NCBI RefSeq assembly: GCF_030158815.1 | Contig: NZ_BPFZ01000005.1 | Location: forward strand, 1 to 64,000 | Reading direction: 5' to 3' | Origin: Candidatus Phycosocius spiralis | GTDB taxonomy: Bacteria; Pseudomonadota; Alphaproteobacteria; Caulobacterales; Aquidulcibacteraceae | DNA length: 64,000 nucleotides | Shown: positions 46,249-56,316 of the stretch, in pieces | Position numbering within the stretch: the first letter of the stretch is position 1 | Layout of the letters: each line of letters opens with the position of its first letter | Notes under the pieces: model-generated | What the model was told of the DNA's origin: nothing | What the model saw: the letters and a program-made list of their open reading frames with translations, nothing else | Databases searched by the model: none | Translations under genes and position numbers: made by a program

Positions 46249-46917
46249 ATGACCGCGAATCGCTTAATTCCCCCAACTCCGTCAGAAGCTGACTATCAAG
46301 ATAGCGCTGCTGAAAAGCCAAGCGATCTTGATGGGGCCAATGATCCGATTACGCTCTTTGCTTCTTGGCTGGGTGAAGCACGTCAAAGTGAACCCAATGA
46401 CCCCAATGCCATGGCCTTGGCGACGGCTGATACTGATGGCCTGCCCGATGTGCGCATGGTTCTCCTAAAAGATTTTGATCACAACGGCTTTGTTTTTTTC
46501 ACAAATCTCGAAAGCTATAAGGGCCAACAATTGGCGGCTAACCCCAAGGCTGCTTTATGTTTTCATTGGAAAAGTCTGCGCCGACAAGTAAGGGTTCGCG
46601 GGGTAATCGAGGCGGTCAGTGATGCGGAGGCCGATGCCTATTTTGCCTCTCGCGCACGCGATAGCCGCCTTGGCGCGTGGGCAAGTGCGCAATCGCGCCC
46701 CTTGGAGGATCGTTTTGCCTTAGAAAAAAGTGTGGCAAGCTACACGCTCAAATTTGGCGTCGGGCCCGTACCCCGGCCAAGTTTTTGGTCGGGTTTTAGA
46801 ATCATACCATTGCGTATTGAGTTCTGGCGCGACCGTCCTTTTCGCCTTCATGATCGTTTAGAATTCATGCGCGATCAGGCAAGCTCAGCATGGACTACAT
46901 CCAAGTTATATCCTTAG
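46249..46917 (+). CDS. pdxH: Pyridoxamine 5'-phosphate oxidase
   Basis: A 222-residue FMN enzyme making pyridoxal 5'-phosphate. [29 protein letters not shown] (FMN/PLP contacts), QVRVRGVIE and [14 protein letters not shown] are hallmark segments; the C-terminal PNPOx domain follows ([20 protein letters not shown], ending KLYP). Complete, monocistronic, divergent from the J-domain gene. Confidence 0.95.
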   Translation: MTANRLIPPTPSEADYQDSAAEKPSDLDGANDPITLFASWLGEARQSEPNDPNAMALATADTDGLPDVRMVLLKDFDHNGFVFFTNLESYKGQQLAANPKAALCFHWKSLRRQVRVRGVIEAVSDAEADAYFASRARDSRLGAWASAQSRPLEDRFALEKSVASYTLKFGVGPVPRPSFWSGFRIIPLRIEFWRDRPFRLHDRLEFMRDQASSAWTTSKLYP

Positions 46918-46956
46918 TTTTTCACAGTTTTTCTAAATAGATTGAAAGTATTAACC

Positions 46957-47817
46957 ATGCGCAAAGACCTAAAGGCTTTTGTTGTCACAGGGGCATCAAG
47001 TGGGATCGGCCGCGCGATTGCTGATCGTTTGGTCGCGCAGGGACATTATGTATTCGCCTCCGTACGAAAGCCCGCCGACGCACAAGTGCTCAACGCCGCT
47101 TTTGGTGCAAATGGTCAAGCGGTTTTGTTTGATGTGTCGGACATGGCCGCCATTGAAGCGGCGGCAAAGCAGGTCGGCGAGGTGTTGGGCACCAAAACAC
47201 TATCTGGCCTTGTGAACAATGCGGGCATTGCCCTGCCAGGGCCAGCCCTCCTTCAGCCCATGGCCGAAATAGAGCAGGTCATGAACATTAATTTCATGGG
47301 CGTGGTGCGCTGCTGTCGCGCTTTTGCACCGCTCTTGGGTGCTGATCCTGCCCGCACGGGCCCAAAAGGGCGCATTTTAAATATCACGTCGGTTTCAGGT
47401 AAATTCGGCTATCCCTTTACCGCAGCCTATGTTGCGGCCAAGCACGCGGTTGAGGGTTTTTCTGATAGTTTGCGTCGTGAACTCTTATTGGTTGGCATTG
47501 ACGTTATTGTAGTGGGCCCCGGTGCTGTTAAAACCCCGATTTGGGAGAAGGGGGCAGAAGCCGGGGGGAGGCGATATGCCGAAACGATCTGGGGCAAGCC
47601 GCTGGAGCGATTGACCAAAAGCCTCGCAGCAATGGATGAAGAAGGCCTTGAAGCTGAGATTGTGGCCGATGTGGTCGAAAAAGCCTTAACCATACCCCAT
47701 CCTAAAACCCGTTACGCGCCAGTGCCCAATAAGCTCGTCAATTGGTGGCTGGCGCGCTTATTGCCTGCACGCATAATTGATCGGATAATTGGGAAAAACC
47801 TGTCCTTATTGCCTTAG
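46957..47817 (+). CDS. Short-chain dehydrogenase/reductase
   Basis: A 286-residue NAD(P)-dependent oxidoreductase. VVTGASSGIGRAIADRL (Rossmann), VNNAGIALPGP, NITSVSG and the catalytic YVAAKHAVEGF (Tyr and Lys) are intact. The C-terminal part resembles the retinol/steroid-dehydrogenase-like group with a 40-residue hydrophobic-basic tail (NWWLARLLPARIIDRIIG). Substrate unknown. It precedes an acyl-CoA synthetase on the same strand. Confidence 0.9.
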   Translation: MRKDLKAFVVTGASSGIGRAIADRLVAQGHYVFASVRKPADAQVLNAAFGANGQAVLFDVSDMAAIEAAAKQVGEVLGTKTLSGLVNNAGIALPGPALLQPMAEIEQVMNINFMGVVRCCRAFAPLLGADPARTGPKGRILNITSVSGKFGYPFTAAYVAAKHAVEGFSDSLRRELLLVGIDVIVVGPGAVKTPIWEKGAEAGGRRYAETIWGKPLERLTKSLAAMDEEGLEAEIVADVVEKALTIPHPKTRYAPVPNKLVNWWLARLLPARIIDRIIGKNLSLLP

Positions 47818-47968
47818 TTTCTAAGTCAGACGGCCATTTCAACATTCTTGTGATCCCATGAAGTCGATTGCCCAGTTGACGTGGGCAACCCATGGCTTAG
47901 GAGACATGTCAATCGCCATGCCACACAAAGCTGTATGGCTGATCAACTATATTTTTGGGGAGAAGATC

Positions 47969-49603
47969 ATGCTTGGTTTGATGCAGAATTGGCCGCTAAC
48001 GGTCGATAAAATTATGGACCACGCCGCGACAAATCATGGTCGCCGTGAAGTGGTGACGCGTTCGGTTGAAGGTCCAATCGTTCGAACAACCTATAGCGAG
48101 ATCCATGCGCGCGCCAAGCAAGTTTCAAATGCTTTATTAGCCGAAGGCATCGCCCACGGCGACCGAGTGGCGACTTTGGCTTGGAATTCGGGTCGCCATC
48201 TGGAGGTTTGGTATGGGGCTATGGGCATCGGGGCCGTACTCCACACCCTTAATCCTCGCTTATTTCCCGAACAATTGGTCTATATCATCAACCATGCTGA
48301 AGATAAGTTGATCTTCACCGATTTAACCTTCCTGCCGCTGTTGGAAGCCCTCAAAGACAAGTTAGCCACAGTAGCCCGTTATGTGGTTTTGACCGACAAG
48401 GACCATATGCCAGAGTGCGGCCTCAAAGGGGTGATTGATTACGAAAGCTGGATCAGCGACCATAGTGCGCAAGCGAGCTGGGGTGGGTTTGATGAACATA
48501 CTGCCGCCGGCTTGTGTTATACATCTGGCACCACCGGTAATCCCAAGGGCGTTTTATACTCCCACCGCTCTAATGTGTTGCACACCCTATTGACAATGCA
48601 GAAGGATGTCATGGGCCTTGGCGCACGCGATGTTATTTTGCCAGTTGTGCCGATGTTCCACGCCAATGCTTGGGGTGTTGCTTTATCTGCACCTGCTGCT
48701 GGTGCCAAAATGGTAATGCCTGGGGCCAAGATGGATGGGGCGTCAATCTATGAGCTGTTGGAAAGTGAGTATGTTACCTTCTCTGCAGCCGTTCCAACCG
48801 TGTGGATGATGTTGCTGCAATATTTGGAATCAACCAATTCGCGGCTCTCGACGCTCAAAAGGGTGGCCATAGGCGGATCGGCGGTACCAGAGCGTATCAT
48901 GCGTCTGTTTGAAGAAAAATATGGGGTCGAAGTACTTCATGCCTGGGGTATGACCGAAACCTCCCCACTTGGTACCTTGGGGTCACTGGGTCCAGAAGCT
49001 GATGGCCTGTCCCATGAAGAACAAATCAAGCTCAAACTGAAGCAAGGTCGCCCGCCTTTTGGAGTCGAGATCAAAATTCTGCGCGATGGCATGCAAGCGC
49101 CACGTGACGGGCAAACTTTTGGCAATCTTGTGGTGCGCGGTGCAGCGATTGCAGCGAGCTATTTCAAAGGGGAGGGGGGGGATATCCTTGATCAGGACGG
49201 CTTCTTTGATACCGGCGATGTCGCGACCATTGATGAGCACGGCTTTATGCACATCACTGACCGCGCGAAAGACGTTATCAAGTCAGGTGGCGAATGGATC
49301 AGCTCCATCGATGTGGAAAATGTCGCAGTGGGTGCACCAGGGGTTGCCGTAGCGGCAGTGATTGGAAAGTATCATCCAAAATGGGATGAACGCCCCTTAC
49401 TGATCCTTGAAATGGCCAAGGGTGCTTCATCGACCAAAGCAGATATATTTGCTTATTTGGATGGGAAAATCGCCAAATGGTGGATGCCCGATGATATTGT
49501 GTTCGTGGATGCGATCCCCTTGGGCGCGACCGGCAAAATCAATAAATTGGCATTGCGTGAAACATTTAAAGCTTATGAGTTACCCACTGCATTGGTATCC
49601 TAA
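47969..49603 (+). CDS. Long- or medium-chain acyl-CoA synthetase
   Basis: A 544-residue AMP-forming ligase that activates fatty acids. [18 protein letters not shown] (P-loop, about 195), [53 protein letters not shown] (adenylate-binding and hinge Asp-Arg) and [10 protein letters not shown] (catalytic Lys) are present. The start at 47969 has GGGGAG upstream; the 37 codons before it lack family features. An eight-G run (49174-49181) sits in the coding region at KGEGGDIL. Part of a lipid-use pair with the preceding SDR. Confidence 0.92.
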   Translation: MLGLMQNWPLTVDKIMDHAATNHGRREVVTRSVEGPIVRTTYSEIHARAKQVSNALLAEGIAHGDRVATLAWNSGRHLEVWYGAMGIGAVLHTLNPRLFPEQLVYIINHAEDKLIFTDLTFLPLLEALKDKLATVARYVVLTDKDHMPECGLKGVIDYESWISDHSAQASWGGFDEHTAAGLCYTSGTTGNPKGVLYSHRSNVLHTLLTMQKDVMGLGARDVILPVVPMFHANAWGVALSAPAAGAKMVMPGAKMDGASIYELLESEYVTFSAAVPTVWMMLLQYLESTNSRLSTLKRVAIGGSAVPERIMRLFEEKYGVEVLHAWGMTETSPLGTLGSLGPEADGLSHEEQIKLKLKQGRPPFGVEIKILRDGMQAPRDGQTFGNLVVRGAAIAASYFKGEGGDILDQDGFFDTGDVATIDEHGFMHITDRAKDVIKSGGEWISSIDVENVAVGAPGVAVAAVIGKYHPKWDERPLLILEMAKGASSTKADIFAYLDGKIAKWWMPDDIVFVDAIPLGATGKINKLALRETFKAYELPTALVS

Positions 49604-49717
49604 GATCTGTTATCTGCCTAAATGGTCAAAAGGTTAGTTGTGCCCAAAGTTTAGATATGAACATGTGCTGATAAGTTCGTGATAGGTTGTACGCACCTAT
49701 GAAGGAGATTAGGCAGA

Positions 49718-50530
49718 ATGGAAACCTCCTCGCGCCTTTTAAAGGCTCGTGCCATCTTATTGTTGCTAGGGGTGGCATTAGCGATCTTTGTGCCCATCTG
49801 GATTGGGGTTGCAGCCTTGGGAACCAAATTTGGCCTGTGGCCATGGACGGTGGGACTCCTCAAAATGATCGGTAGCATCGGCGTGCCACTGATTGGCCTT
49901 TTATTCGTCATGACTTTCATCACCAGCTTTTTGGTGGTTTTCATTAAACCAAGAGCGGGCTTTAACGCGCTCTGCCTGATGTGGTTGGTGAGTATGGGAG
50001 CTATCAGCATGGCTTTCATAGCAATATCGACTGCGCGTGCAGTACCGCCCATCCACGATATCTCAACCGATCCTCGTGAGCCCTTAGCATTTTCAGCGAC
50101 CATGATCACAGCACGGGGGTCAAACTCCAATCCGGTACTTGACCCAAAGGAGGCAACCGTCCCCTTTGACAAAAACAATCTAGGCCCATGGTCGGGCCGG
50201 ACCTTGGCTGATATCCAAGCAGAAGCCTATCCCGCCATTAAACCGCTAATCTTAAAGGGTGTTAAACCGTCAGATGCCTATAGAAAGGTTGAGCGTGCCA
50301 CCAAAGCTATGGGGTTGATCATCGTCAGTCAGGACCCGGCAACCATGCGACTTGAAGCAACGGCACAGTCTTTTTGGTTTGGATTTAAGGATGATGTTAT
50401 CGTCAGCGTGCATGACATGGGTGATGGTGCACGAGTGGATATGCGCTCAATAAGTCGCGTGGGTGTGTCAGACCTTGGTGCCAATGCGAAGCGCGTTTCA
50501 ACACTCCTAGCGGCGGTGAAAGGCACTTAA
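49718..50530 (+). CDS. DUF1499 membrane protein
   Basis: A 270-residue protein with three N-terminal membrane helices (about residues 12-34, 47-75 and 82-103) and a C-terminal DUF1499 domain: PREPLAFSATMITARGSNSN, AYPAIKPLILKGVKPSDAYR, then MGDGARVDMRSISRVGVSDL. This domain is common in alphaproteobacteria and cyanobacteria; its role is unknown. The start has AAGGAG about 26 nt upstream and a closer AGGCAG. Confidence 0.88.
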   Translation: METSSRLLKARAILLLLGVALAIFVPIWIGVAALGTKFGLWPWTVGLLKMIGSIGVPLIGLLFVMTFITSFLVVFIKPRAGFNALCLMWLVSMGAISMAFIAISTARAVPPIHDISTDPREPLAFSATMITARGSNSNPVLDPKEATVPFDKNNLGPWSGRTLADIQAEAYPAIKPLILKGVKPSDAYRKVERATKAMGLIIVSQDPATMRLEATAQSFWFGFKDDVIVSVHDMGDGARVDMRSISRVGVSDLGANAKRVSTLLAAVKGT

Positions 50531-50599
50531 ACCCTGCCAATTCAAGGCTATTTTGCGGCATTATTGACAATTTTGGAAGTTTGGTGGCAATCAAGTCTA

Positions 50600-51064
50600 A
50601 TGCAAGCGCAATATCTTACATGCCAAACCGTATCCGTCCTTGGTGCGCTTTTGGCTATGAGCGCAAGCCCAAGTCTGGCTGGGATTGCAGATGTTGGCAC
50701 AAAGGCCAAAGCGGCTGAGGTGCCAGCCAATGTGGTTGCGAAAAGCCCTCCCGCTCAAGATGAAGACCTAAGTAAATCCGTAGATGTCATCATTGTCTGG
50801 GGCTTTCGGGTTCGCTCAAAGCTTTATGAAGAACGCAACCCACCCTTACGCGAAGGCTATGAAACCCTTGTCAAAAAACCCGAATGTGTGAGTTCTGTCT
50901 GCGGTTATGTGGTGTTTTATGACGGGCAAAAATGGCGCTCTACTAATGTGTTGGCTGGGGATGAAGAGCGCCTGCGACAGCTGCAAAAGCAACTTGATTA
51001 TGAACACCAGACTCTGGTCATTGTCCATCCCAATGGTCAAAATCGGACGGTTCCTGAGTTTTAG
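50600..51064 (+). CDS. Small exported protein of unknown function
   Basis: A 154-residue protein with a signal peptide (TVSVLGALLAMSASPSLAG). The mature part has VDVIIVWGFRVRSKLYEERN and a pair of Cys (KKPECVSSVCGYVVFYDG) that may form a disulfide, then LRQLQKQLDYEHQTLVIVHP. No family is recognised. The start at 50600 is chosen because it lies right before the signal peptide. Same strand as DUF1499, 69 nt downstream. Confidence 0.7.
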   Translation: MQAQYLTCQTVSVLGALLAMSASPSLAGIADVGTKAKAAEVPANVVAKSPPAQDEDLSKSVDVIIVWGFRVRSKLYEERNPPLREGYETLVKKPECVSSVCGYVVFYDGQKWRSTNVLAGDEERLRQLQKQLDYEHQTLVIVHPNGQNRTVPEF

Positions 51065-51124
51065 TCCAGATCTATAGATTGAACTTGTTCTAATAAGGTT
51101 TTTCAAGCGCCAAGCAAGCTTAGG

Positions 51125-52024
51125 TTAGACGAGCCTAAGATGGGTATCTATGGCAGGTTCACCCTCGCATCTGACCTTCCCGATTTTGATTAGGCGGCTA
51201 ACATGGGCTAACACTGAATGGCTAGCGGCAGGCCAAAGATTTTGGTCAATCGTGGCATAGATGATAGGAACAATGTCACGAATACGGGCATGTCCAGCTT
51301 CCAAACAGGCCAAGATTTGTGCCTCTCTGTCTAATCGATGTTTACGATAAGCCGCAATGAACGGTGCAGGTTCCCTAATAGGTGGACCGTGGGTTGGCCA
51401 AATGGTCGTAAACTGACGAGCAGCAATTTTTTCGAGACTGTTGAGATAGTCGTCCATATCGCCATCTGGTGGGCTGATCACCGTCGTAGACCAACCCATA
51501 ATATGGTCGCCAGAAAACAGGCAGTTTTCTTCCCTAAGCGCATAGCACATGTGCCCAGAAGTATGACCAGGGGTTGAAATGGCTTCCATCGACCAGCCAT
51601 TTCCCTCAATCAAACTACCATCGTGGATAATAGTGTCGGGACGAAAGCCGCTGTCATCGCCTGCTTCAAGTTGGACTTCTGATTGACTGGGCAGTTCAAT
51701 TGCGCCTGACGCGAAAACCGAACACCCAGCCCAACGCGCTAAGGGGTGAGCTAAAGGGCTATGATCCATATGGGAATGGGTAACGAGAACATGGCTGACG
51801 GTCTCGCCATGCAAGATTGACTTTAAGGCGTCAAAATGGTCCGTCATATCAGGCCCGGGGTCAAGCACGCACACATCCCCATGGCCGATGATGTAAACCC
51901 CGGTCCCCGTAAATGTGAACGGACCGGGATTATTGGCAATCACACGGCGAATAAGCGGGCTGACTTGCTCAACAATGCCATAGTCAAATTTGATGTCGCG
52001 AACAAAGGGAATGCTGACTGCCAT
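51125..52024 (-). CDS. MBL-fold metallo-hydrolase, LACTB2-like
   Basis: A 299-residue metallohydrolase. The zinc motif is THSHMDHSPLA (about residue 80), followed by TPGHTSGHMC, FSGDHIMGW and PTHGPPI as the other metal ligands. The C-terminal winged-helix (DIVPIIYATIDQNLWPAASHSVLAHVSRLIKIG) is the LACTB2/RNase-like addition. Substrate could be an RNA or small ester. Start overlaps the stop of the small upstream frame in TAATG. Confidence 0.92.
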   Translation of the reverse strand: MAVSIPFVRDIKFDYGIVEQVSPLIRRVIANNPGPFTFTGTGVYIIGHGDVCVLDPGPDMTDHFDALKSILHGETVSHVLVTHSHMDHSPLAHPLARWAGCSVFASGAIELPSQSEVQLEAGDDSGFRPDTIIHDGSLIEGNGWSMEAISTPGHTSGHMCYALREENCLFSGDHIMGWSTTVISPPDGDMDDYLNSLEKIAARQFTTIWPTHGPPIREPAPFIAAYRKHRLDREAQILACLEAGHARIRDIVPIIYATIDQNLWPAASHSVLAHVSRLIKIGKVRCEGEPAIDTHLRLV

Positions 52025-52224
52025 TAACGACCTCCACCAGCTTGATGCTGGAGTTGAGTGACGGCATTTGTTAGGGCTAAGACAAGCAAATGCGTAATTT
52101 TGAGTTTCTCAGATGCAGGCAAAGCGATCGGTGGACCCATGTCAGTCCGATTTGAATCAACAGCATAGATCAAACCGTCACTTCGGTTGCCTAAGATGTT
52201 AAGACCACCCCAATCTAACTTCAA
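52024..52224 (-). CDS. Doubtful small ORF, possibly a gene remnant
   Basis: A 66-codon frame with a TTG start and no ribosome-binding site. The end (LPASEKLKITHLLVLALTNA, VTQLQHQ) reads like the C-terminus of a real protein, and it overlaps the MBL gene by one base. I do not know the family. It could be the 3' remnant of a longer gene that once led this operon, or a small coupled gene. Confidence 0.3.
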   Translation of the reverse strand: MKLDWGGLNILGNRSDGLIYAVDSNRTDMGPPIALPASEKLKITHLLVLALTNAVTQLQHQAGGGR

Positions 52225-52254
52225 TAGAGTGCAATACTTTGAAATTTTCGCAAT

Positions 52255-52494
52255 TTAGGTGGGTGAGACAACCTCATCCAAACTGTGCAGCCAACACGCT
52301 TTAGTATCCATAAAGAAACGCACATCTTCCTGACGACGCTTGATATAAACAAAAGCGGGACGAACCCTGAGATATGGGGTTGATAAATCTGCTACCAAGC
52401 CATTGGGTGCATGATTATCAATAAGTTTTTTTATAGACTTTGCCTGGTTTGCGGACACATGGCAGCGCCATAATCGCTCCGTCATGAACGCCAT
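52255..52494 (-). CDS. Doubtful ORF, 79 codons
   Basis: A frame reading KSIKKLIDNHAPNGLVADLS and YLRVRPAFVYIKRRQEDVRF. Its composition is protein-like, and it lies in a region otherwise without genes. No start signal of quality and no family recognised. Possibly the remains of a larger hypothetical gene. Confidence 0.3.
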   Translation of the reverse strand: MAFMTERLWRCHVSANQAKSIKKLIDNHAPNGLVADLSTPYLRVRPAFVYIKRRQEDVRFFMDTKACWLHSLDEVVSPT

Positions 52495-53142
52495 TGGCTT
52501 CTACCTTCTCAACTGCACAACTATGTGTTTGGTTCGGATCCATTGTTAGGCATTGCCAAAAGCCGCTGCAAATGTGGCGGCAACGATTGATTTGCTTAAA
52601 TCTCGGGCATCGAAATCCATTGTGGTTGACCATACTTGGGTAAAGCAACTTCATGGCATATGGCTAGGTCACTAAAATGCATCCACAAATCAGAACGTTC
52701 ACCTGACCGAGCTGCTCGATCTCCTGCCCAACATAGGCTCGGCCATTGTAAGTACCACAGCCTAATGCGGTCAGGGGCGAAGCCAGTGGTGAGTTCTGTT
52801 TGTGGCCTTACCTTAGAAAAAACTACAAGTTAATAGCATCTCCAAATCGCGATTTCCCTAAAAAGCTTGCCCGTAAAAGAAAATCTTGCTCCTGTGTTCG
52901 GGCTGTGAACCCAGACCGTCTCCATATAAAATCACGCAACCCCATCAACAAAAGCATCATTTCAAAATGTCGGTTAGTGCATGAAATCACCACCCCTGCG
53001 CCTAAGAAGCATAAGGGTACCCCGCCATATCCTACCTAATGCGACATAAAGTTGGAAGGATTATAAGGTTGAATCGTGAAGCTGGTTACACAGCTGAGCG
53101 TCATTTACGGTAGCGGCTTAGAGACGTAAAATCAAGGGTTGA
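52495..53142. other. Gene-poor stretch
   Basis: Only overlapping short frames rich in Cys, Arg and Pro on both strands; no signal of coding, repeat or RNA fold. Together with the doubtful frames before it, this 900-bp gap looks like an eroded gene or insertion. Confidence 0.5.
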
Positions 53143-53568
53143 TTAAGGTTTCAGTGCGCGCAAAACCGGAACTAAGCCATGCAAATCATAGCCAGCCCCG
53201 CCAGCGGCTTCAACCAAAGCATCCGGGTCGGCCCCACCACTTGCTTGGGCTAAGGCCCATAAATTGGTGGAGCGTGTACCGCTTCGGCAATAGGCTAAGA
53301 CCGGGCCATTAGCCGCTTCGAGTGCGGTGCGCATGTGGGCAATCGATGAAGGATCGGCAGGCCCTGTGATCGGAATGTGGCTAAATCCCAAATCATGGCT
53401 TTTGCAGGCCGCAGCAATCACTTCTGCCGTCACTTGATTGCCGTCCTCATGATCGGGTCGATTGCAGATGATCGCTTTAAATCCGGCTTGGGCAGCATAA
53501 GCCACATCGTCCACACTGATTTGAGGTGCAGCAGAAAAATGGGCGGTGATGGGACGAAATGCAGTCAT
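53143..53568 (-). CDS. TIGR01244/DUF442 sulfur-transferase-like phosphatase domain protein
   Basis: A 141-residue protein with the Blh/DUF442 fold related to dual-specificity phosphatases and rhodaneses. ISVDDVAYAAQAGFKAIICNRPD, EDGNQ and the active-site loop VLAYCRSGTRSTNLWA (Cys and Arg) are intact. It is found fused to a sulfide-linked MBL dioxygenase in other bacteria. Start at 53568 has AAGGATG upstream; the earlier frame from 53673 is not needed. Confidence 0.88.
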   Translation of the reverse strand: MTAFRPITAHFSAAPQISVDDVAYAAQAGFKAIICNRPDHEDGNQVTAEVIAAACKSHDLGFSHIPITGPADPSSIAHMRTALEAANGPVLAYCRSGTRSTNLWALAQASGGADPDALVEAAGGAGYDLHGLVPVLRALKP

Positions 53569-53783
53569 AATTACATCCTTATAAAGCAATGATCGTGATG
53601 GGTGTTGAGCTTCGGGCAGCCACAACAAAAGGCAAAATGAATGGAAAAGCAAGAGATTGGTTCTTCCAGTCATTGGTCAATCGACTGGCATGGTGCGTTG
53701 ACAATGCGCGCACCTTACACGATTGCATTAGCTATGCACCTGCGTGTGTTTAGTTTAAGCTTGTTACGAGAAATGAACAACCA

Positions 53784-54713
53784 ATGTTAGCCTATACAAT
53801 GCGGCGGTTGTTGGTGGCGATCCCCACGATGCTGGTGATCATTACTGTTGCGTTTTTTATGATGCGCTTTGCCCCTGGCAGTCCTTTCGACTCTGAGCGC
53901 GCGCTATCTCCTGAAATTCGCGAGCAACTCAATCGATTTTACGGTTTTGATAAGCCTATTTTTCAGCAATTTGTCGACTATCTTGTCGGCTTGGGCCATT
54001 TACAACTTGGTCCCTCTTTAATCTATAAAGATCAAAGTGTAAGTGAGATCATAGCGTCAGGCTTTCCAGTATCTTTGTCGATCGGACTTTGCGCACTGGT
54101 TCTTGCAACCTGTGTTGGCGTACCTATGGGCTTATTTGCAGCGCTTAAACAAAATAGTGCCCCAGATTACTCCATCATGGCGCTGGCTATGGTAGGGATA
54201 TGCGTGCCGTCCTTAGTGGTCGGGCCAATTTTGTCCCTGGTGTTTGGCGTTTATTTGGGATGGCTTCCAACGGCAGGGCTTAACTTGGGCAAAATGACAT
54301 TTGAGACATTGTTATTGCCGGTTGTCACCCTATCCTTGGCCCAAATTGCCATTATTTCTCGCTTAGTTCGATCCAGCACCGTTGAAATACTGCGTTCCAA
54401 CTTTGTTAGAACAGCCCGCGCAAAGGGTCTGTCAGAGTTTCAGGTCCTATCTAAACATGCGTTACGGGCAGCCCTTCTGCCTTTGGTCTCCTATCTAGGA
54501 CCCGCATGCGCAGCCCTGATTACAGGCTCAGTGGTCGTCGAAACTGTGTTTCAACTGCCAGGTATTGGTAAGAATTTTGTGACCAGTGCCTTGCAGCGTG
54601 ATTATCCAGTCGTGATGGCTGTTGTTATTCTTTATGCGGGTCTGATCATATTTCTTAATCTAATGGCTGATTTAGCCTATGGTTTGTTAGATCCAAAGGT
54701 AAAATACGAGTGA
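53784..54713 (+). CDS. oppB: Oligopeptide ABC transporter permease, OppB type
   Basis: A 309-residue inner-membrane permease. It has the MLAYTMRRLLVAIPTMLVII start, six hydrophobic helices, and the cytoplasmic ATPase-contact loop NFVRTARAKGLSEFQVLSKHALRAALLPLV (residues about 212-240). PLVSYLG...GSVVVETVFQLPGIG is the typical end. It forms the translocation pore with OppC, which overlaps it by 4 nt (GTGA at 54710-54713). Confidence 0.9.
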   Translation: MLAYTMRRLLVAIPTMLVIITVAFFMMRFAPGSPFDSERALSPEIREQLNRFYGFDKPIFQQFVDYLVGLGHLQLGPSLIYKDQSVSEIIASGFPVSLSIGLCALVLATCVGVPMGLFAALKQNSAPDYSIMALAMVGICVPSLVVGPILSLVFGVYLGWLPTAGLNLGKMTFETLLLPVVTLSLAQIAIISRLVRSSTVEILRSNFVRTARAKGLSEFQVLSKHALRAALLPLVSYLGPACAALITGSVVVETVFQLPGIGKNFVTSALQRDYPVVMAVVILYAGLIIFLNLMADLAYGLLDPKVKYE

Positions 54714-55612
54714 CACTTTTGTCTACACCCCATGAGAATACAGCTATTCTTCATAAAGCTGTACAAGGTCGATCCCTGTGGGAAGATGCGCGACGTCGGC
54801 TCTTTCGTAACAAGGCAGCAGTCACAAGCATGTTTGTGCTGGGCTTTATGACCTTTATGGCCATTTTTGGCCCATTGTTTTGGCCTCATGATTATGAAAC
54901 GATCTATAATGATCGTGTGATGATCGCGCCGACATTGGAGCATCTTCACATTTTTGGTACCGACCCGCAGGGCAGGGACCTTTTCGTGCGGCTGTTGTTT
55001 GGTTTGCGCATGTCCTTGTCTGTTGGCCTTGTAGCGACCGGAGTTTCGTTATTGATTGGCGTGATTTGGGGCGCGACGGCAGGCTATATAGGTGGCCAAG
55101 TTGATCAAATTATGATGCGCATTGTTGATGTGCTTTATGCATTACCCTTTATCTTTTTTGTCATCATTTTGATGGTTGTGTTCGGGCGCAACCTCATCTT
55201 GATCTTTGTGGCTATTGGTGCCGTTGAGTGGCTTACCATGGCTCGGATCGTGCGGGGCCAGACCATCTCATTGCGTAAAAGAGAGTTTGTTGAGGCCGCA
55301 GAGGCTGCAGGCGTGCGGCGTTCAAGCATTGTGCTCCGCCACATCGTCCCCAACGTCTTAGGCCCGGTCGTCGTATATGTAACCTTGACCATCCCCGCTG
55401 TGATCCTGACCGAGAGCTTTTTGAGTTTCTTGGGGCTTGGCGTGCAAGAACCGATGACCAGCTTGGGTAATCTGATCTCTATCGGTGCGCGCGAAATGGA
55501 GATTGCGCCGTGGCTTTTAATCTTTCCCGCCGTAACCATGATGATCACGCTGTTTTGTTTTAATTTCATCGGTGATGGGTTGCGTGATGCCATTGATCCG
55601 CGCGATCGCTAA
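54710..55612 (+). CDS. oppC: Oligopeptide ABC transporter permease, OppC type
   Basis: A 300-residue permease. An N-terminal region SLWEDARRRLFRNKAAVTSM is typical of OppC, followed by HIFGTDPQGRDLFVRLLFGLRMSL and the loop KREFVEAAEAAGVRRSSIVLRHIVPN. GTG start overlaps the oppB stop, so translation is coupled. No OppD or OppF ATPase gene follows; the next gene is on the other strand. Confidence 0.9.
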   Translation: MTLLSTPHENTAILHKAVQGRSLWEDARRRLFRNKAAVTSMFVLGFMTFMAIFGPLFWPHDYETIYNDRVMIAPTLEHLHIFGTDPQGRDLFVRLLFGLRMSLSVGLVATGVSLLIGVIWGATAGYIGGQVDQIMMRIVDVLYALPFIFFVIILMVVFGRNLILIFVAIGAVEWLTMARIVRGQTISLRKREFVEAAEAAGVRRSSIVLRHIVPNVLGPVVVYVTLTIPAVILTESFLSFLGLGVQEPMTSLGNLISIGAREMEIAPWLLIFPAVTMMITLFCFNFIGDGLRDAIDPRDR

Positions 55613-55629
55613 AGTCTTGATGGGTGCGC

Positions 55630-56199
55630 CTAACTGAGGCGGCGAACGCGGTAGCCTTTGTTACGCCCTTCCACCGTTAAGATGAACGAACCTAAAGCTG
55701 CTGTTCGGATTTTGACATTGAAGGGCGTTTTTCTGGGCGCATTGAATGTATCGGCTTCGTTTAACTGCCAAGTTTGACCATTTTCCAACGTCAGCATGAT
55801 TCTGCCCCCGACCTCGCGATAGGCAGAAACCACAAATACTTGCTCTTCAAGTGCTGCTTCTTCGGTCGCGGTCGATTTTTCAGACCCCGTCTTCACCTCT
55901 GGCGCACCAATAGCTGGAAAACCCAAGCGCGGTAATGATGGCAATGAAAACCCGAAGGCTTCACGGCGTACTTTCTGTATGCGCTGTTGATCGAAGGTAA
56001 CAATCTCAGACTTCGCTTCTTTGGCTTGAATGCTCAAAACGGCCGCATCAAAACAGGCCAGCCGCGCAGAACTTTCCAATTTCTCGGTGCAGGCATAAAT
56101 GGGAGCCAAGGGGGATTCGCTTTTTGACGGTTGAGCAAATCCATTTGAACCCATAGAAGCTAAGCCAAAAATCAAAAGACATGCGTTAAACTTGTTCAA
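55630..56199 (-). CDS. Exported protein of unknown function
   Basis: A 189-residue protein with a signal peptide (LLIFGLASMGSNGFAQ). IYACTEKLESSARLACFDAAV is a motif seen in alphaproteobacterial exported proteins of unknown role, with two Cys. The C-terminal beta part (GGRIMLTLENGQTWQLNEAD) is an OB-like strand arrangement ending RRLS. It is inserted between oppC and oppA on the opposite strand. Confidence 0.75.
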   Translation of the reverse strand: MNKFNACLLIFGLASMGSNGFAQPSKSESPLAPIYACTEKLESSARLACFDAAVLSIQAKEAKSEIVTFDQQRIQKVRREAFGFSLPSLPRLGFPAIGAPEVKTGSEKSTATEEAALEEQVFVVSAYREVGGRIMLTLENGQTWQLNEADTFNAPRKTPFNVKIRTAALGSFILTVEGRNKGYRVRRLS

Positions 56200-56316
56200 T
56201 TCAGTTCATCTCCGTAATTTGAAGTCAGCATAATCTTGGGCTTGGAACTTCGATAAGTTAGACCTTGCGCGGATCGCTACACACGATACTCTAGTCCGAT
56301 GGAGAGAGACATTAAA

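Noticed and set aside
49174-49181. G8 tract in the acyl-CoA synthetase as a phase switch
   Set aside because: It encodes a normal Gly-rich turn in a housekeeping-like enzyme; eight bases is borderline and there is no sign of selection, so it is only mentioned with the G10 case.
52418-52654. 78-codon minus-strand frame
   Set aside because: Cys/His-rich with no metal-binding spacing, overlaps another doubtful frame, no ribosome-binding site.
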